A stretch of DNA of 64,000 nt from positions 124,001-188,000 of the forward strand of contig NZ_FOZV01000004.1 of NCBI RefSeq assembly GCF_900116065.1. The letters are read 5' to 3'. This document shows positions 1 through 8,142 of the stretch, one piece after another; position 1 is the stretch's first letter; every line of letters begins with the position of its first letter. Source of the stretch: Brevundimonas viscosa (GTDB lineage: Bacteria; Pseudomonadota; Alphaproteobacteria; Caulobacterales; Caulobacteraceae). The notes under the pieces were generated by a model. The model did no database searches, was not told the DNA's origin, and worked only from the letters and a program-made list of their open reading frames with translations. The position numbers were made by a program, and so were the translations under genes.

Positions 1-85
1 CGGCTGGCTGGCGCTGGCGGGGCTCGGGCTGGTGCTGGCCGGCCAGGTGCTGATGATCCGCGCGCCGCGGGTGTCGGCGGCCTAG
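1..85 (+). CDS. C-terminal end of a membrane protein (5' truncated by window edge)
   Basis: The frame that starts at base 2 is open from the window edge to a TAG at 83-85 and encodes 27 residues. Almost all of them form one hydrophobic helix rich in Leu, Gly, Ala and Val, followed by a short basic tail (IRAPRVSAA), as at the cytoplasmic end of a polytopic transporter. Its stop interlocks with the stop of the convergent small gene at 82-240. The fragment is too short to name a family; a DMT- or MFS-type transporter would be compatible, but this is a guess. Confidence 0.5.
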   Translation, partial: GWLALAGLGLVLAGQVLMIRAPRVSAA

Positions 86-240
86 AACCAGCCCTTCTTT
101 TTCGGTTTCGGCGGCGGTCGGCCCTCGATCCGCGCTGCGGCCTCGGCTTGCTTGCGCTTGCGGGTCTCCTGGACACGGATGGCGATCAGCATCGGGATGA
201 GACCGCGTTGCAGGCGACGCTTCTCCTCGCGATCGATCAT
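82..240 (-). CDS. Small basic conserved-type protein, 52 aa
   Basis: An ATG at 240 opens a 52-residue frame beginning MIDREEKRRLQRGLIPMLIA and ending in a Pro/Lys-rich tail (PPPKPKKKGWF). It lies one base downstream of the DUF4169 gene on the same strand and the two are very probably co-transcribed. The middle is amphipathic and the ends strongly charged, so a cytoplasmic nucleic-acid- or membrane-associated peptide is possible, but I recognise no family. The frame is too short for usual ORF length cut-offs. Tight packing between two genes and coherent composition support it being real. Confidence 0.55.
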   Translation of the reverse strand: MIDREEKRRLQRGLIPMLIAIRVQETRKRKQAEAAARIEGRPPPKPKKKGWF

Positions 241-241
241 C

Positions 242-418
242 TCAGTCCTCCCGCCTGGCCCCGTCCAGCAGTCGCGCGGCCCGCTCGCGCTCCGTCTCGG
301 TCCTTGTGCGCTCCGCTTTCGTGCGGCCGTGCACGGCGCGGTTGGCGGCGGCGGCCGCTTTCCCCGCGGCCTTCGCCCGTTCCTTGCGCGCCCGGTTCAG
401 GTTGACGACGTCGCCCAT
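242..418 (-). CDS. DUF4169 family protein, 58 aa
   Basis: The 58-residue product starts MGDVVNLNRARKERA, the characteristic opening of DUF4169 proteins, and continues as a highly charged Ala/Arg/Lys/Glu helix without cysteines or membrane segments. Family members are small alphaproteobacterial proteins of unknown function, often near fumC and sspB; both lie within 4.5 kb here. The ATG at 418 is chosen because the family motif begins directly at it; longer upstream readings belong to the shadow of the opposite strand. It is followed one base later by the 52-aa gene. Confidence 0.8.
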   Translation of the reverse strand: MGDVVNLNRARKERAKAAGKAAAAANRAVHGRTKAERTRTETERERAARLLDGARRED

Positions 419-488
419 GCTGCCTCCGCGATGCAACCGGCGCCGGGGCCGGGTGGTTTTCCCGAACACCCCGTCCCCGGAGCCCTCC

Positions 489-722
489 ATGGTAGACCCG
501 TCGGCCATTCGCGAACACCTCGAAGTCGTCGGCTCCGACGGCGAGCATGTCGGCCGCGTCGACCACGTCCACGGCGACGAGATCGAACTGGCAAAGCTCG
601 ATCTCGCCGCGGGCTTCAAGCATCACATGATCCCGGTCAGCTGGGTCGAGCGGGTGGACCAGCACGTCCACCTCAACCTCACGCGCGACGAGGCGCGGGC
701 GCGCTGGACGGAGAAGGGCTGA
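489..722 (+). CDS. DUF2171 family protein, 77 aa
   Basis: The 77-residue product begins MVDPSAIREHLEVVGSDGEH and has the DUF2171 pattern: an N-terminal helix ending in HLEVVGSDGEHVGRVDHV, an acidic turn, a KLD segment, then IPVSWVERVDQHVHLNLT. These are small cytoplasmic beta-rich proteins related to PRC-barrel-like domains, with no known reaction. It is transcribed away from the DUF4169 gene, leaving about 70 bases between them for promoters. The next gene, fumC, converges on it. Function remains unknown. Confidence 0.8.
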   Translation: MVDPSAIREHLEVVGSDGEHVGRVDHVHGDEIELAKLDLAAGFKHHMIPVSWVERVDQHVHLNLTRDEARARWTEKG

Positions 723-746
723 GGACGGCGCAGCGCCGATGCCCGC

Positions 747-2138
<1,392 letters not shown>

Positions 2139-2220
2139 GTCGGCAGGCTCTTCAGGCGTGGCGGGAGGATGCGCGGCGGTGTAGCACCTCGAGGGCGCGG
2201 AGCAAGAAGGAGAGGCGGCG

Positions 2221-2799
2221 ATGGGCATGTCCGGGGCGATGCTGGCGGCGGCGCTCGTGGCGCAGGCCGCAGGACCATCCGACCCGCTGCCGCGGGCCAT
2301 GATCGCAACGGAGTACGGGCCGGTCACGGTCGAACTGGATCATGTGAGAGCGCCGGGCACGGCGTGCAACTTCATGCGCTACGCCTCGCTCGGCCTGTAC
2401 ACGGGCGGTCGCTTCTTTCGATCCGTGCAGGGGCCCATCCATGTCGTTCAGGCCGAGACGATCCATGGCAGCGACGATCCCGGCCTCGGCCCGATACGAT
2501 TGGAACGGACCCTGGACACCGGCCTGAGCCATGTCGCCGGAGCCGTTTCCATGGCGCGGGACGGGCCCGATACGGCGACGAGCAGCTTCTTCGTCGTCAC
2601 CCACGACAGCCCCAGCCTCGACTTCGGCGGAGGACGGAACCCGGACGGTCAGGGTTTCGCCGTCTTCGGCCGCGTCATTCAGGGGCTCGACCTGTTCCAC
2701 ATCATGCAGGCCCGTCCTGCGATCGACGAGCAGATCCAGCCGCCCGTAACGATGCTGTCCGTTCACATGCTCGATCCTGTCCCGGCGGCCTGTTCGTGA
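2221..2799 (+). CDS. Exported cyclophilin-type peptidyl-prolyl cis-trans isomerase
   Basis: The product is 192 residues with a short hydrophobic N-terminus ([18 protein letters not shown]) that looks like a signal peptide, so it probably helps folding in the periplasm. The cyclophilin core is clear: an [14 protein letters not shown] segment, a FFRSVQG motif around the catalytic Arg, then GAVSMAR and ATSSFFVV, and [12 protein letters not shown]. The active-site area deviates from the usual FHRVIPGFMIQGGD, with Gln-rich GPIHVVQAE instead. The stop overlaps the GTG of the RusA-like gene by four bases, so the two are translationally coupled. Confidence 0.88.
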   Translation: MGMSGAMLAAALVAQAAGPSDPLPRAMIATEYGPVTVELDHVRAPGTACNFMRYASLGLYTGGRFFRSVQGPIHVVQAETIHGSDDPGLGPIRLERTLDTGLSHVAGAVSMARDGPDTATSSFFVVTHDSPSLDFGGGRNPDGQGFAVFGRVIQGLDLFHIMQARPAIDEQIQPPVTMLSVHMLDPVPAACS

Positions 2800-3149
2800 C
2801 CCCCGGCTGGATCGGCGCTGGCAAGGTCCGCGCCCGCGAGAGCGGCGGCGCGGTCGAGATCACCATCGACGGGCTGACCACCCAGGCCAAGTACTACAAG
2901 CCGCTGGTCTACGAGTTCATGCGCAAGGAGTGGAGCTCACGGCCGTCGTGGGGCGACTTCACCGTCGAGATCGTCATGGAGCACGTCGGCGAGCCGCCGC
3001 ACATCGACCTCGACAACCTCGCCAAGGCGCTGCTCGACGCGATCAAGGGATATCTGTTCCACGACGACGCCCAGGTGGCGCGGCTGCTGGTCGAGCGCCG
3101 GGAGGGGGAGCGCGAGCGGATCACGCTGCGCTGCTTCCCGCGTCGCTAG
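2796..3149 (+). CDS. RusA-family endodeoxyribonuclease-like protein
   Basis: RusA enzymes are small homodimeric nucleases that resolve Holliday junctions. This 117-residue product carries the family core, HIDLDNLAKALLDAIKG followed by FHDDAQV, in which Asp residues bind Mg2+. The N-terminal part (VEITIDGLTTQAK) fits the first strands. The GTG at 2796 overlaps the cyclophilin TGA as GTGA, which fixes the start. No phage genes are nearby, so this is a resident chromosomal copy rather than a prophage gene. The stop interlocks with the convergent GFA-domain gene. Confidence 0.8.
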   Translation: MTPGWIGAGKVRARESGGAVEITIDGLTTQAKYYKPLVYEFMRKEWSSRPSWGDFTVEIVMEHVGEPPHIDLDNLAKALLDAIKGYLFHDDAQVARLLVERREGERERITLRCFPRR

Positions 3150-3577
3150 CCGCGGGTCCGTTCGAACCTCAGCACCCCGATCACCCCGCCGCCGCCGTCG
3201 CCGGGATGATGGCGGCCATCGTTGACCGGAACCTCGGCGAAGTCGAACGGGCTGACGCCCTCGAGGCAGGCGACGTTGACGCCGTACTGGTTCGGGTTCG
3301 AGCGCCGCTGGTGATGCGTGTAGATCCCGCAGCGGGAGCAGAAGAAGTGCCGCGCCGTCCCGGTGTTGAAGCGATACTCGGTCAGCGCTTCGACGCCGTC
3401 GAGGATCTCGATGTCGCCGAGACCCGCGCTCACCGCCACGGCCCCGCGCATCCGGCACAGGGAGCAGTCGCAGCGCCGGGCGCTTTCGAGGCCTTCGGCC
3501 AGCCGCACGCGGAAACGCACGGCGCCGCAGTGGCAGGCGGCGCGGGTCCAGCCCGCCGCGTCGAGGGTCAGGGTCAC
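3146..3577 (-). CDS. GFA (glutathione-dependent formaldehyde-activating/CENP-V) domain protein
   Basis: The 143-residue product has the zinc-binding cysteine layout of GFA proteins: ACHCGAVRF near residue 15, CDCSLCRMRGAV near 36, and FFCSRCGIYTHH near 79. Family members bind glutathione adducts or act in detoxification, but most are uncharacterised and formaldehyde activity should not be assumed. The GTG at 3577 shares GTGA with the stop of the C13 peptidase gene upstream, which supports this start over a longer frame. Both genes are probably one transcript. Confidence 0.85.
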   Translation of the reverse strand: MTLTLDAAGWTRAACHCGAVRFRVRLAEGLESARRCDCSLCRMRGAVAVSAGLGDIEILDGVEALTEYRFNTGTARHFFCSRCGIYTHHQRRSNPNQYGVNVACLEGVSPFDFAEVPVNDGRHHPGDGGGGVIGVLRFERTRG

Positions 3578-4311
3578 GGCCCCGGCCTCTCGAAGCGCAG
3601 CGTCGGCAGCCGCAACTGCATCTCGGCGCCGACGAACAGCTGCGGCTCGGACGGCAGCGCCACCCCCGCCTCGGCCTCCTTGCGGGCCACGCAGGCGCGG
3701 GCGCCGGCGGCGAGGGCGAGGAAGTCGGCGGCGGCCGGCAGCGCCTCCAGCACGCAGCCGTCGAACCACGGGTAGCGCTCGTCCGCGCCGCAGCCGAATG
3801 AGGTCCGGTCACGCCGCGCGGCGGTCAGCACCATGCGGTTCGGGCCTTCCAGGGCGTTCACGAATTGGCCGGAATAGCAGGCCGAGACGATCACCACCGT
3901 CGGCCGGGCCGCACACGTACGGCGCACCAGATTGGCCATGACGTCAGGCGTCATCTGGGCTTCGCCAAACACCATGTGGTCTGGCGCGCCGTGCGAGGTG
4001 AAGTAGAGCAGGCATCCGCGCGTTCCCCGCGCGGCCGCGTCCCGGAGGCCCTGCAGCGCCTGCTGGGGCGGATCCGTCCGCAGCGAGTAGTCGACCATTG
4101 TCTCGCGTGCGAAGCCGGCGCGCACGAAGGCGTCCACCAGGTCGCGACGGGCGTTGTCGAACGCCTCGATCGGTCGGCCACGCCCGTCCCGCCAGTCGGC
4201 CTGGACGATGGCCGCGGTCCAGCCGGCGAAGCGACTGTCGCGGGCTTCGGCCGCGGCCGCCGGCGACCCGCAGAGCGCGGCCGCCAGCCAAAGGATGAGG
4301 AGACCCCTCAT
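3574..4311 (-). CDS. Secreted C13-family (legumain/caspase-fold) cysteine peptidase-like protein
   Basis: The 245-residue product begins with a signal peptide (MRGLLILWLAAALCGSPAAAAEA). The caspase-like core is visible: strand-forming LLYFTSHGAPDHMVFG carries the catalytic His, and VVIVSACYSGQFV carries the catalytic Cys, with conserved spacing. Such bacterial C13 proteins are exported but have no established substrate. The ATG at 4311 follows a GGGGGTGAG ribosome site; a GTG six bases upstream is less likely. The gene is translationally coupled to the GFA-domain gene, an unexpected pairing. Confidence 0.82.
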   Translation of the reverse strand: MRGLLILWLAAALCGSPAAAAEARDSRFAGWTAAIVQADWRDGRGRPIEAFDNARRDLVDAFVRAGFARETMVDYSLRTDPPQQALQGLRDAAARGTRGCLLYFTSHGAPDHMVFGEAQMTPDVMANLVRRTCAARPTVVIVSACYSGQFVNALEGPNRMVLTAARRDRTSFGCGADERYPWFDGCVLEALPAAADFLALAAGARACVARKEAEAGVALPSEPQLFVGAEMQLRLPTLRFERPGP

Positions 4312-4367
4312 GCTCACCCCCGTTCGGTCGACCGGATGTTAGCGCGGCCGACGGGAGGGAAAAGGCC

Positions 4368-4850
4368 CTACTTCTTCCGGAACTGGTCCAGCGAGACGAC
4401 CTTCGGCCCGTCGTCGCCGGACGGCGGCGGGCTGTCGGGCTCGGGGGCCGGCTCTTCCTCGGCGACCTCGAGTTCGACGGGCGTCTCGAACTGCAGCAGG
4501 AACTGCACCGACGGATCGTAGAAGCGGGTCACCGCGGCGTAGGGCATGGCCAACACCTTCGGCATGCCGCCGAACTTGAGCATCACCGAGAAGCGGTTCG
4601 GCTCGACCTTCAGGTCCCAGTACTGGTGCTGCAGCACCACCGTCATCTCGTCAGGGTATTTGGCGAGGATGTCGGGGGGCACGCTGACGCCGGGGGCGCG
4701 GGTGCGGAAGGTGATGTAGAAATGGTGCGCGCCCGGGATGCCGTCGGGTCCGGCGGCGCGCTCCAGGGCGGCGCGGATCACCCCGCGCAGGGCGTCCTGC
4801 GCCAGCTGCTCGTAGTGCATCTCGTCGACGGGGGGCGTCTCTTCGGCCAT
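4368..4850 (-). CDS. sspB: SspB, ClpXP protease specificity-enhancing adaptor
   Basis: SspB tethers ssrA-tagged proteins to ClpX and speeds their degradation. The 160-residue product has the alphaproteobacterial SspB layout: an N-terminal helix (YEQLAQDALRGVIRAAL), a substrate-binding beta domain containing HHFYITFRTRAPGV and MTVVLQHQYWDL, then an acidic Pro-rich flexible tail from about residue 125 and a C-terminal ClpX-binding peptide VVSLDQFRKK. The ssrA gene lies just upstream on the same strand, so the adaptor sits next to the RNA that encodes its target tag. Confidence 0.95.
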   Translation of the reverse strand: MAEETPPVDEMHYEQLAQDALRGVIRAALERAAGPDGIPGAHHFYITFRTRAPGVSVPPDILAKYPDEMTVVLQHQYWDLKVEPNRFSVMLKFGGMPKVLAMPYAAVTRFYDPSVQFLLQFETPVELEVAEEEPAPEPDSPPPSGDDGPKVVSLDQFRKK

Positions 4851-4934
4851 CGGGCGCCTCGGCTGTTCAGCCGTGGGTTTAGCCGCGCCGGCCGGCGGGC
4901 GAAAGGTGCGGAGAGGGTAAAGCGCCGGGATTCT

Positions 4935-5250
4935 GTTGGCAGGCTCCCGGCAGGCCCCGCCCCGGGATCTGAACCCCGAGGACTTAAGTGTTCGAAATCA
5001 CCCGAACCGCATTACGCGGCGAGAGCGACTTCTCCAGCGAAGTTATCGTTCGCAGGTAGTTTAATGGCCCGATACGGTGGGCTAGGACGGGCGAAAGCAA
5101 CCTCTTTACACGTCCGTCGATGCTAGTCGGCCCCATGCTCGCCCGCCGATGACGCGGGGAAGAGATTGGTGGAGCCGCCGGGAATCGCACCCGGGTCCGG
5201 TCCGCTTATTACAGGCGCGTTTATCGCCATAGTCCGGGCGAACCCGGACG
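4935..5250 (-). ncRNA. ssrA: Circularly permuted two-piece tmRNA
   Basis: tmRNA rescues stalled ribosomes and adds a degradation tag. Reading the minus strand, the acceptor piece comes first and ends in GGCTCCACCA (CCA at 5169-5167). A 32-base spacer (5166-5135) follows, then the coding piece starts GGGGCCG at 5134. GGGGCCG pairs with CGGCTCC to rebuild the acceptor stem, which proves the permutation. The tag frame runs from 5053 to 5012: resume codon GCG, then ANDNFAGEVALAA and TAA. Both mature ends are estimates. The T-loop reads TGCGATT, with G where U55 is usual. Confidence 0.93.
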
Positions 5251-5255
5251 GAACC

Positions 5256-5284
5256 AATATAGGACGGGGCGTCCGCGAATTGAA
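5256..5284 (-). promoter_or_regulatory. Candidate housekeeping promoter of ssrA
   Basis: On the minus strand TATATT (5261-5256) matches five of six bases of the -10 consensus, and TTCAAT (5284-5279) lies 17 bases upstream as a weak -35. The predicted start near 5249 falls just before the acceptor piece of ssrA. The element sits in the few bases between the stop of the small secreted gene and the RNA. Confidence 0.5.
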
Positions 5285-5288
5285 GGGG

Positions 5289-5549
5289 TCAGCGCCGGCG
5301 ACCGGGCCCCGGGAAGGGCCGACGGTTATCGATGGTCAGGCGCAGGTGGGTCCGGTCGCGATCGGCGGCCTGGAGCCGGTCCGCCCATTCCTCGGCGGTC
5401 AGGCAGACGCGGACACTGAGCCGCGTGCCGGAGCCGGGCTCCTTCCGACAGATGACCCGTTCGCCCGGGCTTTCCAGGGTCGACGCCGCCGGCTGCACCG
5501 GGGCGTTCTGGGGGACGAGGAGGGCGGCGGCGAGAGCGGCGACGATCAT
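5289..5549 (-). CDS. Small secreted protein, copy 2 of a tandem paralogous pair
   Basis: The 86-residue product starts with a short signal-like segment (MIVAALAAALLVPQNA). The mature part holds ERVICRKEPGSGTRL, RVCLTAEEW and a charged C-terminus with two cysteines likely to be disulfide-bonded. The same pattern occurs in the gene just upstream (5659-5958): ERVxCRxE, GTR, RVCxT and W at matching spacing, so the two arose by duplication. Function is unknown; similar Cys-pair proteins are frequent in Caulobacterales and sphingomonads. Its stop lies just upstream of the ssrA promoter. Confidence 0.7.
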   Translation of the reverse strand: MIVAALAAALLVPQNAPVQPAASTLESPGERVICRKEPGSGTRLSVRVCLTAEEWADRLQAADRDRTHLRLTIDNRRPFPGPGRRR

Positions 5550-5658
5550 GGCTGGCCTTCCGATCTTCAGGACGGAGGAAGCATCCTCCCGCGCGAAGCC
5601 GGAGTCAACCCAGAGTAACGTCGTTGTGCAAGCGCGCGATGCGTGTCGGCGCGACCGA

Positions 5659-5958
5659 TCAGTGGCCCGGCGCGGTCTGGCGATTGCGGTTGGCGTTGGC
5701 GCTCTCCAGCCGGTGCGCGAGGCGGCGGGACTCGTCGCGACGGGCGTTCCACTGGCGGCGGGTCATGCACACCCGGCTGTCGAACCGGGTGCCGACCACC
5801 GCCTCGGTGCGGCAGACAACGCGCTCCAGCGGATCGGCCTCGCCCGACGCGGGGGCGTCGGCGGCGGCCGGCGCGGCGGAGGGCTGCGCGTCCGGCGCCG
5901 GCGACGGATCCTGGAACCCGATCATGGCGGAGAGCGAAAGGACGAGGATCAGGCTCAT
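5659..5958 (-). CDS. Small secreted protein, copy 1 of a tandem paralogous pair
   Basis: This 99-residue product has an N-terminal hydrophobic segment (MSLILVLSLSAMIGF), a Pro/Ala-rich linker to about residue 42, and then the conserved region ERVVCRTEAVVGTRF followed by RVCMTRRQWNARRDE. It is the paralogue of the gene at 5289-5549 and lies 109 bases upstream of it on the same strand. The linker is the main length difference. The conserved Cys pair suggests a disulfide-stabilised periplasmic peptide; I know of no assigned role. Confidence 0.72.
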   Translation of the reverse strand: MSLILVLSLSAMIGFQDPSPAPDAQPSAAPAAADAPASGEADPLERVVCRTEAVVGTRFDSRVCMTRRQWNARRDESRRLAHRLESANANRNRQTAPGH

Positions 5959-6021
5959 GCCGAACTCCTTCGGCTGACGGTGCAGGGCGCAAGCGTACGC
6001 TCGCGCCGCGCGCAGGTCGCG

Positions 6022-6927
6022 TCAACTGACGGTTTGGTCATGTCTGCGGGCCCGCGGCCACTCCGGGGTCTGGTTCCGGAACCAGGTCAGCTGGCGCTTG
6101 GCGTAGTTGCGGGTCGCCTGGCGCACCGCCTCCACCGCCTCGTCGAGCGTCGTCCGGCCGGCCAGGTGGGCGGCGAATTCGCGCACGCCCACCGCCTTCA
6201 TCGCCGGCAGATCCGGGTCGAGCCCGCGGGCGGTCAGGGCCCGGACCTCTTCCACCGCGCCCTGTTCGACCATCCGGGCCACGCGGGCGTCGCAGCGGGC
6301 GTAAAGCGTCGCCCGATCCGGCTCGACCACCAGCCCGCTCCAGGAGCCCGTCGGCAGCAGGGGGCTGGTGTCAGCCATCCAGTCGCTGAGCGCGCGCCCG
6401 GTGTGCCGGGCCACCGCCAGGGCCCGGACCAGCCGTTGCCGGTCCCCGGCGGCGATACGGCCTTCCGCCCCCGGATCGAGCTCCGCCAGCCTTCGGCGAA
6501 ACGCCGGCTCCCCCTCGGCCTCCAGGGCCGCGGCCGTCGCCTCCCGCACCGTCCCGGGGATGTCGGGGATGTCCGCCAGACCCCTCGTCAGGGCGGTGAA
6601 GTACAGGCCCGTGCCGCCCACCAGCAGGGCTGGACGGCGCGCCGCGGCGAGGTCCTCCAGCTCCGCCGTCACCGCCCGGCTCCAGCGCCCGACCGACCAG
6701 GCGTCGCCGGCGTCGGCCACGCCGTAGAGCCGGTGCTCGAGCGCCGCCTCGTCCTCCGGCGACGGACGGGCGCTCAGCACCCGCAGGTCGGCGTACAGCT
6801 GCTGGCTGTCGGCGTTGACGATCACCGCGCCCGTCGCCTCCGCCAGCTCCATGGCCAGCGCCGACTTGCCAGAGGCGGTCGGGCCGGCCAGCAGGGTCAC
6901 GGGCGGGAGGGATGTGTTCCGGGGCAA
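6022..6927 (-). CDS. miaA: tRNA dimethylallyltransferase
   Basis: MiaA transfers a dimethylallyl group to A37 of tRNAs that read UNN codons. The 301-residue frame shows the P-loop [14 protein letters not shown], the DSQQLYADL motif, LVGGTGLYF and the C-terminal [10 protein letters not shown], as in other MiaA proteins. No ATG fits the start: the longest frame opens with TTG at 6927, and a GTG at 6900, three residues before the AGPTASGKS loop, would give a shorter form. Neither has a strong ribosome site. The divergent apbC gene begins about 75 bases away. Confidence 0.94.
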   Translation of the reverse strand: MPRNTSLPPVTLLAGPTASGKSALAMELAEATGAVIVNADSQQLYADLRVLSARPSPEDEAALEHRLYGVADAGDAWSVGRWSRAVTAELEDLAAARRPALLVGGTGLYFTALTRGLADIPDIPGTVREATAAALEAEGEPAFRRRLAELDPGAEGRIAAGDRQRLVRALAVARHTGRALSDWMADTSPLLPTGSWSGLVVEPDRATLYARCDARVARMVEQGAVEEVRALTARGLDPDLPAMKAVGVREFAAHLAGRTTLDEAVEAVRQATRNYAKRQLTWFRNQTPEWPRARRHDQTVS

Positions 6928-7003
6928 ATCGGCGCTCGCGGGCAGGGGGTATATCGGCGATAGAACGGCCGCCGCCCGGGCGGCAACCCCAAGGAGTGTC
7001 CCC

Positions 7004-8083
7004 GTGTCCCCACGCCCCCTCGATCGCGACCAGGTCCTCGCCGCCCTCGACGCCGTCCGGGATCCGAAAAGCGGGCAGGGGCTGGCGGCGGCGGGACTGG
7101 TGCAGGGTCTCGTGGTGGTCGGCGACCGGGTCGGCTTCGCCCTCGAGGTCTCGCCGCGCGAGGCCGCCGCCTACGCGCCGGTCCGGGACGCTGCCGAGGC
7201 GGCGCTGAAGGCCCTGCCGGGGGTGACCCGCGTGTCGGTCGTGCTGACCGCCGAGGCGGTGCAGAAGCCGGCGCGGCGCACCGTCATCCTGTCGCCCCAG
7301 GCCGCCGAGCAGAACCGCCCGAAGGCGCCGGTCCCCACCGATCGCCCGGCCCACGTGCGTCGGGTGCTGGCCGTGGCCTCGGGCAAGGGCGGGGTCGGCA
7401 AGTCGACGGTGGCCGCCAACCTCGCCGCGGCCCTGGCCGCCCGCGGCCTGTCGGTCGGGGTGCTGGACGCCGACGTCTACGGGCCCTCGATGCCGACCAT
7501 GCTCGGCGTCACGGGCAAGCCGGAGTTCGTCGACGGGGCCATGGAGCCGCATCTCGCCCACGGACTGAAGATCATGTCGATGGGCCTGCTGGCCGGGGCC
7601 GACGACGCCATGGTCTGGCGCGGCCCGATGGCGTCGCAGGCCATCACCCAGATGCTGACCCAGACCCGCTGGGGCACGGAGACGCAGCCGCTCGACGTGC
7701 TGGTCGTCGACCTGCCGCCGGGCACCGGCGATGTGCAGCTGACCCTGATCCAGAAGACCCCGCTGGACGGCGCCGTGATCGTCTCCACCCCGCAGGAGGT
7801 GGCGCTGGCCGATGCGCGCCGGGCCCACACCCTGTTCCAGAAGGTCAAGGTGCCGACCCTCGGTCTGATCGAGAACATGTCCGGCCCGGTGTTTGGCTCC
7901 GGCGGCGCGAAGGCCGAGGCGGAACGGCTCGGCGTGCCCTTCCTCGGCGACCTGCCGCTGGACGCCGGTCTGCGCGAGGCGGGCGACGCCGGCCGACCCC
8001 TGGTCAGCGCCGATCCGGACGGCGAGGTGGCCCGGCGGTTCGCCGTGGTCGCCGCGCGGGTGGCGGATGTGCTCGGCGTCTGA
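7004..8083 (+). CDS. apbC: ApbC/Mrp-type iron-sulfur carrier P-loop ATPase
   Basis: The 359-residue protein starts at a GTG 7 bases after AAGGAG. Residues 1-100 form a MIP18/DUF59-like domain. The ATPase domain has the deviant Walker [18 protein letters not shown], the switch region [13 protein letters not shown] and [14 protein letters not shown]. Mrp proteins carry and deliver Fe-S clusters. The oddity is at [21 protein letters not shown]: the loop that in most homologues separates ENM from FGxGGA, and that often carries CPxC, is deleted, so no bridging cysteines remain. Cluster carriage should therefore be tested rather than assumed. Confidence 0.92.
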   Translation: MSPRPLDRDQVLAALDAVRDPKSGQGLAAAGLVQGLVVVGDRVGFALEVSPREAAAYAPVRDAAEAALKALPGVTRVSVVLTAEAVQKPARRTVILSPQAAEQNRPKAPVPTDRPAHVRRVLAVASGKGGVGKSTVAANLAAALAARGLSVGVLDADVYGPSMPTMLGVTGKPEFVDGAMEPHLAHGLKIMSMGLLAGADDAMVWRGPMASQAITQMLTQTRWGTETQPLDVLVVDLPPGTGDVQLTLIQKTPLDGAVIVSTPQEVALADARRAHTLFQKVKVPTLGLIENMSGPVFGSGGAKAEAERLGVPFLGDLPLDAGLREAGDAGRPLVSADPDGEVARRFAVVAARVADVLGV

Positions 8084-8142
8084 GGCTTCCGGAACCTGAC
8101 GGCGGCTTGCCCGCGGCGTCGGGCGCCCTAGGTTGCGCCGCC

